From Marinilabiliales bacterium (GTDB lineage: Bacteria > Bacteroidota > Bacteroidia > Bacteroidales > SZUA-534): DNA of 64,000 nt. Location of the stretch: positions 62,001 through 126,000 of the forward strand of contig DOTG01000014.1 of NCBI GenBank assembly GCA_003512955.1, in the 5' to 3' direction. Made by a program: the position numbers and the translations under genes. The notes below the pieces were generated by a model. The model saw nothing but the letters and a program-made list of their open reading frames with translations, had not been told where the DNA came from and did not search any database. Of the stretch, positions 55,175-64,000 are shown in pieces (the stretch's first letter is position 1; each line of letters begins with the position of its first letter).

Positions 55175-58100
55175 CTAAAATTTCATTCCCATCACGCAAA
55201 TGTCGTCAATCTGTTCATGGTCGCCTTTCCAGGCATTGATAATCTGGTTGTAAAAGCTTTTTTGACGTTCCATGGGGAGTTCCTGATTCTGGAGCAGGGT
55301 CTCTTTCATGGTTTTATACATGAATTTTCGTCCGTTAGGGCCACCAAATTGATCGGCATACCCATCGGAAAAGATATACACAGCATCTCCCTCGATCAAT
55401 TCAAACTGCTGATTGGTAAAAGGAACCCGGTTAACATAGGCACCAATGGGTTGTTTGTTTGCTTTGGTTTCGTACAAATGGAACCCAAAACCTGTATTGG
55501 TAGGTTCCATGGGCTCGTTATTCCTGATCAAACGCGGTTTCTTTACCGATCGGATGATGTAAATGGGGTTGTTGGCAGCAGCATATTCCAAGATACGGGT
55601 TTTTGGGTTAAAAGCGCAAAACGAAATGTCCATGCCGTCTTTCACATCAGGGTTTTCCACACTTTGTAGCGATTCCAAAACCAATTCGTTGAGTTTGTTT
55701 AAAATCTCATCGGGGTGGCATAGTTTAAATTCACTTACAGTACGTTGCAGATTCTGGTGACCCATGATGCTCATAAATGCGCCGGGAACCCCATGCCCGG
55801 TACAGTCGATGACTGAAAACATGATGTATTCGCCAAAGACCCCGAACCAATAAAAATCGCCGCTCACAATATCTTTGGGCTTGAACAGGACAAAGGAATC
55901 AGGCACATGGTTTTTAATAATGTGGTCGCTTGGTAAAATGGCCTGCTGGATGCGTTTGGCATAGGTAATGCTATCCATAATGTCTTTGTTCTTCTTTGCC
56001 AGTTCCTCGTTTTTTCTTACCACTTCCGCGGTACGTTGTTTTACCTTCTTCTCCAGGATAATTTTCTCAAGTTTTAAGTTTTTTTCCCGGATGTTGATAT
56101 AAGTGATGATGGCTGCAATTATTAAGACGATAACAATGAGGGTGAACCACCAGGTAGCATAAAACGGGGGTTTAATGGTAAATGGAAAGGTAATGGGGTC
56201 CTGGTTCCAGATGCCTGTATTGTTGCAGGCAATAAGTTTAAAAGTATATTTACCGGGTGGGAGCGGGGAGTAAGTTTTATTGGTCAGCATGTTGGCCGGC
56301 AACCAATCTTCATCGGCTCCTTCGAGCATTACTTTGTATTTTACTTTCTCAGCATCGGTTAAACAGATGCTATGGTATTCAAAATAGATACTCTTCTCAT
56401 TGTATTTCAGTTTCATTCCTGGTTCCATCGGGCGGTCTTTCAAATTCACCTTTATGTTGGTAATGTGCGTTAAAGGCTCCAGCAGGTTGATCCGTTCTTT
56501 GCTGGGTGTGAACTTGAAAAGCCCATTCACAGTGCCACACCAAAGGTTGCCATTGCGGTCGATAAAAAAAGCATTGTTCTTGACTTCAATCCCGGTAAAA
56601 CCGCTCCGTTGAGTATATGAATAAAAGGTTTGGGTCTTTGCCTCAAATTTATTCAATCCTTTGTTGGTTCCAATCCAGATATTCCCTGAATGATCGGTAA
56701 TTAGGCTGGTAATCAAATCGGTAAGCAGGCCATCATCGGTTTTGTAGCGGATAATTTCTTTATTTTGTGGCGAGAAAACCATAATTCCTTGGCCTTCAGT
56801 TCCAATCCAAATTTGGTCTGCACTATCTTGGGTAAAGCACAACGGTGTAATATTTCCTAGCGTGTCGATATGCTGGAAGGTGGTATTTTCAACCGTCACC
56901 ACTCCTTTTCCTTTCAAACCAACCCACATCAGATGGTCCTGGCCATAAAAAAGGGTAGCAATTTCGTTGCCCATAATTCGGTCAAATGCTTCCTTTTCGG
57001 GTTCAAAATAAAAAAGCCCATCAATAGTACCTACCCAAATATGGTCATCGTGATCAATAGCCATGCAGGTGATTATTTTTCCATACCTGAGCACCATGTT
57101 GTTAAAACCCGGATGATACTTCAATTTATTTTCGCCGGGCCTAAAAGAATAAATACCATCCTCTTTGGTAGCCACCCAAATGGTTCCATCGGTGGCTTTT
57201 TGCAGGCTGATAATTTCTTTATTGATGTTTTCGTTTTCGTTCCAGGGTTTGATGTTTTTCCCAGTCATGTTGTATTTACAAAGACCACCAGCGGTCCCAA
57301 TCCAGATATTGTTGCGGTCGTCTTCGCTGATGGCTGATACTTGCTCGCTCAGTAACCCATGATCCGGCAAAAAGGAGAGAAACTGCTCCCCTTTAAAAAT
57401 AGACAGCCCGTTTTCGTTGGTTCCAATCAGGATGTTGCCTTCACGGTCCGACAGGATTTTTCGGATTTTGTTTCCAGCCAGCCCATTTTCCTGGTTGAAA
57501 GTCAGAAAATCGGGGCTGATGCGGGTAATGCCTCCTCCCCAGGTTCCCACCCAAATGGCTCCATAAATATCCTGGCTGATGCAACTGATGAAATTATTGG
57601 CCAAGCCGTCGCGGTTATCAAAAACGGTTACATTCCCGGTTTCATGGTCTTGCCGATACAAACCCCCATTGTATGTACCGTACCAAATGTTCGAATCCTT
57701 ATCCTCGAACATGTTGGTTATCTGGAAATAGTATGAAAGTCCGGGGTGCTTAAATATTTTGAAGGTATTTTCCGCTTCATCGTAGTATTTTATCATGTTG
57801 TCGATAACCAGAAAAATGGTATCATCCGATGTTTGTGTGATGTAGAAGATACGATCGCTGAGGCGCGTTTTTCCTGTAAAATGTGAGAAGGTAGTGTTGT
57901 GGTCAATTACATGTTCAAGGTCATGGATAAGATAAGCTCCCGAACCTTGGGTCCCAATCCACATCCGGTGTTTTGAGTCTTCGAAAAAGCAGGTAATATC
58001 ACCATTAATTTTCACGGAATCGGGAACAATATCAAAAAACCGGGAACCATCGTAAAGGGTGATGCCTCCTCCTGTATGGCCAAACCAAATGTTCCCCTTG

Positions 58101-58366
58101 GAGTCTTGGAGAATTGTTTGCACCCCGTTGACTGAAAGTCCGTCGTCGGCGGTATAATTTTTAAATTGACGGCCATCGAAACGGGAAACACCGCTGGCTG
58201 TTCCAAGCCAAATAAAACCATCGGTGTCCTGAATGACATCATAAACCTTCGATTGCGACAGCCCCTCCTTGACTCCGTAATTATCGAAATAATATTTTTG
58301 CGACGTTCCCAGATTTGGGAGCAAGATTATAAAAAGGATGAATATCAAACGATGTATCGGACTCAT
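55175..58366 (-). CDS. Two-component-propeller sensor with SpoIIE/PP2C phosphatase output
   Basis: 1063 residues from ATG 58366; the longer frame would start within the upstream terminator. A signal peptide precedes 12-14 propeller repeats (IWLGTASGVSRFDG-type, residues 30-640). A Y_Y_Y domain (about 660-740), one membrane helix (TLIVIVLIIAAIITYI), a coiled coil and a SpoIIE-type PP2C domain follow, with SGDFYWFG, DCTGHGVPGAFMS and YIFSDGYADQFGG. The periplasmic sensor thus controls a cytoplasmic serine/threonine phosphatase instead of a histidine kinase. Target unknown. It follows the caspase gene. Confidence 0.88.
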   Translation of the reverse strand: MSPIHRLIFILFIILLPNLGTSQKYYFDNYGVKEGLSQSKVYDVIQDTDGFIWLGTASGVSRFDGRQFKNYTADDGLSVNGVQTILQDSKGNIWFGHTGGGITLYDGSRFFDIVPDSVKINGDITCFFEDSKHRMWIGTQGSGAYLIHDLEHVIDHNTTFSHFTGKTRLSDRIFYITQTSDDTIFLVIDNMIKYYDEAENTFKIFKHPGLSYYFQITNMFEDKDSNIWYGTYNGGLYRQDHETGNVTVFDNRDGLANNFISCISQDIYGAIWVGTWGGGITRISPDFLTFNQENGLAGNKIRKILSDREGNILIGTNENGLSIFKGEQFLSFLPDHGLLSEQVSAISEDDRNNIWIGTAGGLCKYNMTGKNIKPWNENENINKEIISLQKATDGTIWVATKEDGIYSFRPGENKLKYHPGFNNMVLRYGKIITCMAIDHDDHIWVGTIDGLFYFEPEKEAFDRIMGNEIATLFYGQDHLMWVGLKGKGVVTVENTTFQHIDTLGNITPLCFTQDSADQIWIGTEGQGIMVFSPQNKEIIRYKTDDGLLTDLITSLITDHSGNIWIGTNKGLNKFEAKTQTFYSYTQRSGFTGIEVKNNAFFIDRNGNLWCGTVNGLFKFTPSKERINLLEPLTHITNIKVNLKDRPMEPGMKLKYNEKSIYFEYHSICLTDAEKVKYKVMLEGADEDWLPANMLTNKTYSPLPPGKYTFKLIACNNTGIWNQDPITFPFTIKPPFYATWWFTLIVIVLIIAAIITYINIREKNLKLEKIILEKKVKQRTAEVVRKNEELAKKNKDIMDSITYAKRIQQAILPSDHIIKNHVPDSFVLFKPKDIVSGDFYWFGVFGEYIMFSVIDCTGHGVPGAFMSIMGHQNLQRTVSEFKLCHPDEILNKLNELVLESLQSVENPDVKDGMDISFCAFNPKTRILEYAAANNPIYIIRSVKKPRLIRNNEPMEPTNTGFGFHLYETKANKQPIGAYVNRVPFTNQQFELIEGDAVYIFSDGYADQFGGPNGRKFMYKTMKETLLQNQELPMERQKSFYNQIINAWKGDHEQIDDICVMGMKF

Positions 58367-58385
58367 AGGGCAGTTTTTTGGGTAA

Positions 58386-58418
58386 TACAAAAGCCCTCTG
58401 ATTGTTACCAGAGGGCTT
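58386..58418 (-). terminator. Hairpin between caspase and propeller genes
   Basis: Perfect 10-bp stem (58391-58400 with 58409-58418) with an 8-base loop, followed on the minus strand by four T and more A/T. It would lower but perhaps not stop read-through into the propeller gene. Confidence 0.8.
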
Positions 58419-58448
58419 AAAGTTACAATATTTTATGAATACTACCGA

Positions 58449-60776
58449 TTACTTCTTGATAAAGAAAAAGGTTCCATTCTCGTCTTCAAAGCCTGCAATC
58501 TTCCCAAATTGTGGTTTTTGGTTTTCGTTGGCCGAAACAGCCTCGGTTACTTTCGAAACTATCGACTCAATAGGCATACAGGCGTTCTCATTGAATTGCA
58601 ACGACTTGGCAAAAGTTTTTGTAAACTGCGAATTATCGGAGGCCAGCTCGTATCCGGCTGATGAAAATACCTGGGATGACTTGAATTTTGTTGCATTCAC
58701 ATCGTCGCAGGAACGGATTTCATTGGTGGCACGCATGGCCTGGTAAAACGATGGCCCCGATTCGCAGGCATCGGTGACAACCAGCGTGTGGGTAATTACT
58801 GTGGAATAGGACTGCATCCCGGCTTTTAAGCTGTTGATGTTAAAATAGGTGAATTCATCGTCGCGGGTGGCATCCACAGGAATCCAATAGCCGGTTTCGT
58901 TAATGAATTTTCCGTGCCCGGCATACCAGACCAGCAATGAGTTTACATTGTTCTTTTTTACCTGGTCGCGGAGTTCGATAGAAAAAAACCGCTCCATCTC
59001 TTTTTTCGACATGTCTTTTTTGTGTATAAAGTTATGCACCTCGTAGTTGGCTAAAGCCGATTTCATGGTAGTTACGTCTTTGGTCGGACCTTCGAGGCTG
59101 GCAAAGGTCTCATAACTTGAATTTTCGATAAACACCACCCAGGTTTTCCCCATGGGGTTGCCTTCGGTTATCAGAGCACCTTCGCGGTTTAGCGTGTAGC
59201 TTGTCTCCAAAGTATTGTTGTAGGCATCTACAACTTTGAGGGTGATTTTATCCTTATTTAAAATACTCAGCGTTGCAGTAAATTTAGGGTTCAGTTCTTT
59301 GTCATTGAAACTGGCCCTGATGTCATCCACATAAATGTCTTTAATCAGGCTGGCATCCTCAATAAAACCTTCTACAAACAGGTTTTGGTCTTGAGAATCG
59401 AGATACACTTCCCCATTATCGCTGGCATAAGGTGTGGTGATGCGGGCAATAGGAATATCGGTTTCCACCCTGAAAAGTTCATAATTCAACGCGGTCTGGT
59501 TTTTGTAAATATCAGAAACCATAAGGTTTATTCCGGTAACATTCAACAAATTCAAAGTAAAATTGAATGTTTTGGCTTTATCAACGTCAACTTTTTGCCC
59601 GTTGATGGTCAACGATTCGATATCACTTTTGTCATCAATTCTTCCTTTGATCACCATGTGTCCGGCATTCTGGAGCACCACCAGTTGATTTAAATTCATG
59701 ATCATGGGAGTATCAATGGCCACTTGCGGCGGGACCTGTTCGCGGTTGAGTTCAAAAACACGGTTTTTAGCGTCAGTAAGTTCCATCGATGCCGGATTTA
59801 AAGGCTGAACCAAGGTGATGAAATTTTGGTAGTCCTTAATGGCCGGAACCGATTCCATCATTTCCTCGTTCGCACGGCCCCTCCAGTACAAGGCCAGGTT
59901 ATTATCGGGTGTTTTGGCAAGCAATTGCGAAAAATCCGATTTGGCATTTTGGAACTGCCCGTATTCAAAATAATATTTTCCCCTTGCAAAAAGTACCGGA
60001 GCGGCATTGTCAGTCAATGTTTCCAGTTTTGACAGGTCGTTGATGGCATTCAGTAATTCGCCTCTTTTGTAATATACCAAGCTACGGATTTCATAAGCTT
60101 CGGGCACCGATGCAAATTTATCGGTTCCTTGAGTTGCCATCTGGAGGGCTAGGTCCAGCTGATTGTTGCTCAAATAACATTTGGCTAACGCGAAAACCGA
60201 TTTTTGGAACGAAGGGTTCAATGAAATTGACTTTTGATAATCGGCAACTGCCTGAGTAAAATTTTTAAGACTGTCGTTTGCCACACCCCGAACATAATAG
60301 CTGGTATAAGTTTGTTCCCGTTGCAAGGCATTGTCGATGGCAACAATGGCCTGAGGAAATTCCTGTAGTTTGATGTGTGTAAAAGCTTTGTATTGTTGCG
60401 CCTGAAAATGCTTGCTATCCAGCGTGGTGGCTTCTGTCAGGTATTTTGAGGCTTGGGAATAATTTTTAATCTGGTAATTGAGCCTGCCCGCTTGGTACAA
60501 GTAATCCACCGATTTAGCATCAAGGCTTACTGCTTTTTCATAATCGGCAGCAGCAGCTTCAATGTGCTCCAGTTTTTCTTGAACTTGAGCCCGCAACACG
60601 TATGCATCCAGGTAATTTGCATCGGTGGTAATGGCTTGATCTAGTTCAACGAGAGCCTCTTGATACAACTGACTCTCAAACATTTTTTTTGCATTTTTAA
60701 AGTTTTTTTTGGCATTTTGAGCTCCTACGCTAACAACCAGTAAACTTATAAATAGGGCGATAAATATTTTTTTCAT
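58449..60776 (-). CDS. TPR-repeat caspase-family (C14) exported protein
   Basis: 775 residues from ATG 60776, which has a strong GGAGGA upstream. A signal peptide (IFIALFISLLVVSVGAQ) is followed by about ten TPR-type repeats (residues 20-345). Beta-sandwich domains (360-540) lead to a C-terminal caspase-like peptidase (543-775) with H621 (WYAGHG) and C671 (TDACESG). The fold implies processing of a protein in the periplasm, or release of a bound partner. It precedes the propeller/PP2C gene, suggesting a joint signalling system. Confidence 0.85.
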   Translation of the reverse strand: MKKIFIALFISLLVVSVGAQNAKKNFKNAKKMFESQLYQEALVELDQAITTDANYLDAYVLRAQVQEKLEHIEAAAADYEKAVSLDAKSVDYLYQAGRLNYQIKNYSQASKYLTEATTLDSKHFQAQQYKAFTHIKLQEFPQAIVAIDNALQREQTYTSYYVRGVANDSLKNFTQAVADYQKSISLNPSFQKSVFALAKCYLSNNQLDLALQMATQGTDKFASVPEAYEIRSLVYYKRGELLNAINDLSKLETLTDNAAPVLFARGKYYFEYGQFQNAKSDFSQLLAKTPDNNLALYWRGRANEEMMESVPAIKDYQNFITLVQPLNPASMELTDAKNRVFELNREQVPPQVAIDTPMIMNLNQLVVLQNAGHMVIKGRIDDKSDIESLTINGQKVDVDKAKTFNFTLNLLNVTGINLMVSDIYKNQTALNYELFRVETDIPIARITTPYASDNGEVYLDSQDQNLFVEGFIEDASLIKDIYVDDIRASFNDKELNPKFTATLSILNKDKITLKVVDAYNNTLETSYTLNREGALITEGNPMGKTWVVFIENSSYETFASLEGPTKDVTTMKSALANYEVHNFIHKKDMSKKEMERFFSIELRDQVKKNNVNSLLVWYAGHGKFINETGYWIPVDATRDDEFTYFNINSLKAGMQSYSTVITHTLVVTDACESGPSFYQAMRATNEIRSCDDVNATKFKSSQVFSSAGYELASDNSQFTKTFAKSLQFNENACMPIESIVSKVTEAVSANENQKPQFGKIAGFEDENGTFFFIKK

Positions 60777-60830
60777 AAAAACTCCTCCAATAGGTTTATT
60801 TGACATTGATGGCATTTTTCAACACATTAA

Positions 60831-60838
60831 CAAAGATA
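60831..60838 (-). promoter_or_regulatory. -7 promoter box of the caspase gene
   Basis: TATCTTTG on the minus strand, 55 bases before ATG 60776; no clear -33 box. Confidence 0.5.
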
Positions 60839-60953
60839 TGAAATTAAAACCTTTAAATAGCTGTAATTTGGGCACAATCAGGGTAAAACCCTAATATTTT
60901 TGATGTAACTGTTTTTCAGATGGATGAAGGATGCCGGGGGTTGCGTTTTGCAT

Positions 60954-60983
60954 TTTGAATCCCCGTTTATTCCTCTAAATTTG
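60954..60983 (+). promoter_or_regulatory. Promoter of the threonine aldolase operon
   Basis: TTTG (60954-60957), an 18-base spacer and TAAATTTG (60976-60983), a near-perfect -33/-7 pair, 71 bases before ATG 61054. Confidence 0.7.
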
Positions 60984-61053
60984 CATTGTTGAAACGAATA
61001 GGCATTCAAATATTTTTGAGCATGACAGATTTTAAAACTAATTCATACGATTA

Positions 61054-62082
61054 ATGAAACGAGCCAGAGGTTTTGCAAGCGACAATAATGCCGGGATTCA
61101 CCCACAAATTATGGAAGCTTTGATGGTGGCCAATCGGGGACATGCCATCGGGTATGGCGATGATGACTTCACCCGTAAAGCAGAGCATCATTTTAAAGAG
61201 ATGTTGGGAGAGGACATTGACGTGTATTTTGTTTTTAATGGTACCGGAGCCAACGTGTTGGGGATTAATAACCTGGGGAGCTCTTTCCATTCGGTTATTT
61301 GCGCCGACACCGCCCATATTCAGGTGGATGAATGCGGTGCACCAGAAAAATTCACCGGGATGAAGCTGATATCGATACTCACCCATCAGGGAAAGTTGAC
61401 TTTGGAGGGGGTTCAGAAACACCTGCATGGATTTGGATTCGAGCATCACAGCCAACCAGGTGTAATTTCCATTACGCAACCTACCGAGCTGGGTACTTTG
61501 TATTCGGTGGACGAAATTAAGAATCTGGCACAACTGGCTCATTCACACCAAATGTACCTGCACCTTGATGGAGCCCGGATATCAAACGCTGCAGTGGCTT
61601 TAAACCTTCCCGTTAAAGCCTTTACCAAAGATGCCGGTGTGGACGTGGTTTCGTTCGGGGGAACTAAAAACGGGATGATGTACGGCGAGGCGGTAGTTTT
61701 TATGAATCCGGCTTTGGCTACTAACTTCCGGTATTTCAGAAAACAAGGGATGCAACTGGCCTCCAAAATGCGCTTTATCGGAACTCAATTCGATGCTTTT
61801 TTTACCAACGATCTTTGGTTGCAAAATGCCCGGCATGCCAACCAAATGGCGCAGCTCTTGTATCAAAAGGTGATGGATATTCCCGGGGTTAAGGTAACTC
61901 AACCGGTTCAGGCAAATGGGGTTTTCGCCATAGTTCCGGCGCATGTCATCCCTTTATTGCAGCAGGAGTATTTTTTTTATGTTTGGGACGAATCGCGGAA
62001 TGAGGTGCGGTGGATGTGCTCCTTTGATACAACGGCCGAGGATGTGGAGGATTTTTCCGCAATTCTGCGAAAACTCGTATAA
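61054..62082 (+). CDS. Low-specificity threonine aldolase family protein
   Basis: 342 residues, PLP fold-type I. The PLP lysine is K205 (VSFGGTKNGMM), D172 in LHLDGARISNAA binds the pyridine, and NGTGAN (62-67) holds the phosphate. The enzyme cleaves L-threonine or allo-threonine to glycine and acetaldehyde. The gene starts a probable operon with the radical SAM and shikimate kinase genes (4- and 15-base gaps). Confidence 0.9.
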   Translation: MKRARGFASDNNAGIHPQIMEALMVANRGHAIGYGDDDFTRKAEHHFKEMLGEDIDVYFVFNGTGANVLGINNLGSSFHSVICADTAHIQVDECGAPEKFTGMKLISILTHQGKLTLEGVQKHLHGFGFEHHSQPGVISITQPTELGTLYSVDEIKNLAQLAHSHQMYLHLDGARISNAAVALNLPVKAFTKDAGVDVVSFGGTKNGMMYGEAVVFMNPALATNFRYFRKQGMQLASKMRFIGTQFDAFFTNDLWLQNARHANQMAQLLYQKVMDIPGVKVTQPVQANGVFAIVPAHVIPLLQQEYFFYVWDESRNEVRWMCSFDTTAEDVEDFSAILRKLV

Positions 62083-62086
62083 CCGG

Positions 62087-63073
62087 ATGGAAAAAAACGC
62101 TGACACCACTGAACCCATCTATCCTTGGGGACATTCCCGCAGGTACAACGATTATCCAAGCTATATTAAAAAGGGGTTTGGGAAAAGGGTACAAAAGATA
62201 TCGGTAAATGTAGGTTTTAGCTGCCCAAACCGAGATGGAACCAAAGGCACCGGAGGATGTATCTATTGCGACAATTCCACCTTTAGGCCAGGTTATTGTC
62301 GCCCTTCAAAAAGTGTACGTGACCAGATACAGGAAGGCGTTTCATTTTTTGAGGGAAATTATCCCGACCTTTATTACATGGTCTATTTCCAGTCATATAC
62401 CAACACCTATGCACCCGTTGAGGAGCTACGTGAAATGTATCTTCAAGCCTTGGAACATCCCAAAGTAACCGGCCTGATTGTTGGGACACGTCCTGATTGT
62501 GTGAACCCTGAAATTCTTGATCTTTTGGGACAGATAAATGAAAAAGTACCGGTAGCCGTTGAATTTGGACTGGAGAGTACATTAAACAGGACCTTAAACC
62601 TGATTAACCGTTGCCATACATGGGAAGATTCGATACAAGCTATCCAACAGTGCCACCAACGTGGACTTGCTACTGGAGGACATCTGATCCTCGGGTTGCC
62701 CGGTGAATCACGTGAAGAGATGCTGGAACATGCCACAAAGGTTTCTGCATTGCCTTTAACGACACTTAAGCTGCATCAACTTCAGGTAATTAAAAACACC
62801 AGGTTGGCGGCTATGTACCTCGAAAACCCTGGGTTTGTGCATTTATTCAGCATGGATGAGTACCTCCATTTGGTAGTTGAATTTCTGGAGCTTTTATCTC
62901 CAGCCATTGTGGTGGAGCGCTTTGTAAGTGTTTCGCCTACCGAAAAGCTGATTGCCCCTGCATGGAACAAAGCCAAGAATTTTGAGATTGTGGCCAAATT
63001 GGAAAGAGAGCTTCTCAAACAAAATACATGGCAAGGGAAGAAATATTCATTTACACAAAATAGGGCTTTATAA
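62087..63073 (+). CDS. TIGR01212 family radical SAM protein
   Basis: 328 residues from ATG 62087; the longer frame overlaps the aldolase gene. The cluster motif is C46-x11-C58-x2-C61 (FSCPNRDGTKGTGGCIYC), characteristic of TIGR01212. GGHLILGLPGES marks the SAM-binding barrel end. The family is related to tRNA-modifying and Elp3-like enzymes, with unknown substrate; YhcC is the E. coli member. It lies 4 bases after the aldolase gene, likely one transcript. Confidence 0.9.
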   Translation: MEKNADTTEPIYPWGHSRRYNDYPSYIKKGFGKRVQKISVNVGFSCPNRDGTKGTGGCIYCDNSTFRPGYCRPSKSVRDQIQEGVSFFEGNYPDLYYMVYFQSYTNTYAPVEELREMYLQALEHPKVTGLIVGTRPDCVNPEILDLLGQINEKVPVAVEFGLESTLNRTLNLINRCHTWEDSIQAIQQCHQRGLATGGHLILGLPGESREEMLEHATKVSALPLTTLKLHQLQVIKNTRLAAMYLENPGFVHLFSMDEYLHLVVEFLELLSPAIVVERFVSVSPTEKLIAPAWNKAKNFEIVAKLERELLKQNTWQGKKYSFTQNRAL

Positions 63074-63088
63074 AAACGAAAAAATACC

Positions 63089-63622
63089 ATGAAAACCCAA
63101 CTTCCAGAACGGATATTTTTGATTGGCTTTATGGGTTGCGGAAAAACAACCGCCGGAAGGCTTCTGGCACAGTTAATCAACTACCAGTTTATCGATTTGG
63201 ATGAACTGATTGTACAAAAGAAAGGAATGTCGGTTGCGACCCTGTTTGAGAACGAAGGGGAAGAAAACTTCCGGCTGTTGGAAAAGCAGGTATTGGCTGA
63301 GGTTTTTGAAATGCGGCAAGTAGTGGTGGCCACAGGCGGTGGAGCCCCATGTTTTTTTGACAACATGGAGCAGATGAACAAACATGGGATTTCGGTTTAT
63401 ATCAAATTAACCCCAAAAGCCCTGTTGAGCCGGTTGAGGAACGCCAAAGAACAACGGCCCTTACTTAAAAACAAAAGCGAAACTGAACTGCTTGAATTTA
63501 TTACCCAGATGCTCCAAAAGCGGGAGCCATTTTACCTGAAGGCTATGTTGAATATTGAGGGAATCGGATTGACTGCTTCTGATATTTTAAGGGTAATCGA
63601 GAATGGTTCCGGACTTGCCTGA
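63089..63622 (+). CDS. aroK: Shikimate kinase
   Basis: 177 residues. Walker A GFMGCGKTT (13-21), the shikimate-binding FIDLDE (D36/D38), FR at 61-62 and ATGGGAP (81-87), and the lid arginine in KEQRPLLKN are all present. It phosphorylates shikimate at the 3-OH, step five of chorismate synthesis. No other aro gene is near; it follows the radical SAM gene by 15 bases. Confidence 0.95.
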   Translation: MKTQLPERIFLIGFMGCGKTTAGRLLAQLINYQFIDLDELIVQKKGMSVATLFENEGEENFRLLEKQVLAEVFEMRQVVVATGGGAPCFFDNMEQMNKHGISVYIKLTPKALLSRLRNAKEQRPLLKNKSETELLEFITQMLQKREPFYLKAMLNIEGIGLTASDILRVIENGSGLA

Positions 63623-63832
63623 TAAGGTGTTACTAAAGAAACACATTTCACTTCTTTCAGGAACCGGCATTGGATATTTTTGAAAAAAAATATTAAAACC
63701 AGTGATACCCAAACATGTTTTTCAATACCTTCGACCAGTTTTTTTGAATCCGATTCAGTGCCAAAATTTCTAATTTACTGATTTCGAGACAATGGGAGTT
63801 TCATTTACATTAAAAATTATAAAGCTTTTTCT

Positions 63833-64000
63833 ATGGCAAAAAAACAGGTAAAATGGCTTTTCATGATAGCAGCCATGATTTTATTGCCCATCTGGGCTTT
63901 TGCTTCCGGTGGGTCAGGTGGCCCATCTATTGGAGGTATCCGCATTGAGTTCTTTTTGTTTGGGTTAACATTGGTGGGTGTGGCTTTATTTCACCACCAA
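63833..64000 (+). CDS. Partial membrane transporter, possibly citrate/NhaD-ArsB type
   Basis: The first 56 codons only; the gene runs past the window. It starts MAKKQVKWLFMIAAMI with a signal-like helix ending WAFASGG, then a Gly/Pro/Ser segment and the second helix IEFFLFGLTLVGVALFHHQ. Bacteroidota proteins of the ion-transporter (NhaD/ArsB/citrate) group start this way, as I recall, but the fragment is too short for certainty. Confidence 0.5.
   Translation, partial: MAKKQVKWLFMIAAMILLPIWAFASGGSGGPSIGGIRIEFFLFGLTLVGVALFHHQ

Noticed and set aside
56870..57337. A 155-residue plus-strand frame
   Set aside because: Antisense to the propeller repeats; repetitive character comes from the real gene.
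61943..62086. 48-residue N-terminal extension of the TIGR01212 protein
   Set aside because: Overlaps the threonine aldolase coding region in another frame; ATG 62087 fits the family start.

Overview
The window is ordinary chromosome from a member of the Bacteroidota, most likely a Bacteroidales/Marinilabiliales-type anaerobe or facultative anaerobe. The evidence is the gene families present: DUF3098, YfhO, two DUF5686/CarboxypepD_reg outer-membrane proteins, the topoisomerase IV pair, the radical-SAM/DUF4130 repair pair and a propeller-type signalling protein. In addition, many genes start just downstream of the Bacteroidota -7 promoter element TAnnTTTG. No phage, plasmid, rRNA operon, CRISPR array or complete insertion sequence was seen.

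Layout. 1-3.6 kb (minus): DUF3098 protein, FtsX and YfhO, at the end of a division/envelope cluster. 3.8-13.5 kb (plus): a surface-polysaccharide locus, AT-rich by eye in its first half. It has an Fuc4NAc-type glycosyltransferase, a sugar aminotransferase, an N-acyltransferase, a LamG lipoprotein, then a separate operon of GT4, WecB, an asparagine-synthase-like amidotransferase and a Wzx flippase. No polymerase, initiating transferase or NDP-sugar dehydratase is here, so the pathway depends on genes elsewhere. 13.6-20.2 kb: a small beta-barrel, a lipoprotein, tRNA-Pro with a duplicated 3' end, a MarR regulator divergent from a nucleoside hydrolase/FmdE fusion, SfsA, a lipoprotein and an orphan histidine kinase. 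20.4-28.5 kb: a DUF5686 protein, a two-gene DUF4062/AlbA-GHKL cassette (the best candidate for an undescribed conflict or regulatory system), and an S24-type repressor facing a radical-SAM/DUF4130 DNA-repair operon across a symmetric operator.

28.6-44.8 kb: EamA transporter, parE-parC, lptB with a second DUF5686 gene, threonine dehydratase, a putative porin, a second orphan histidine kinase, and a PepSY membrane protein with an Fe-S Rrf2 regulator. 45.2-53.6 kb: an outer-membrane porin-like protein, YceI (palindrome in its promoter), a cytidylate-kinase-like protein, MnmA, a redox group (NifX-like, atypical thioredoxin, MITE-like repeat, TrxB with a changed nucleotide-binding motif), a response regulator, YebC and an acetate transporter. 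53.7-60.8 kb (minus): TlpA lipoprotein, a propeller/PP2C signalling protein and a TPR-caspase protein. 61-64 kb (plus): threonine aldolase, TIGR01212 radical SAM, shikimate kinase, and the first 56 codons of a membrane transporter cut by the window edge.

All family assignments are from reading the sequences; no database search was run. Several starts were moved downstream of the longest open frame where the long form began with TTG, overlapped a promoter, or hid a signal peptide.
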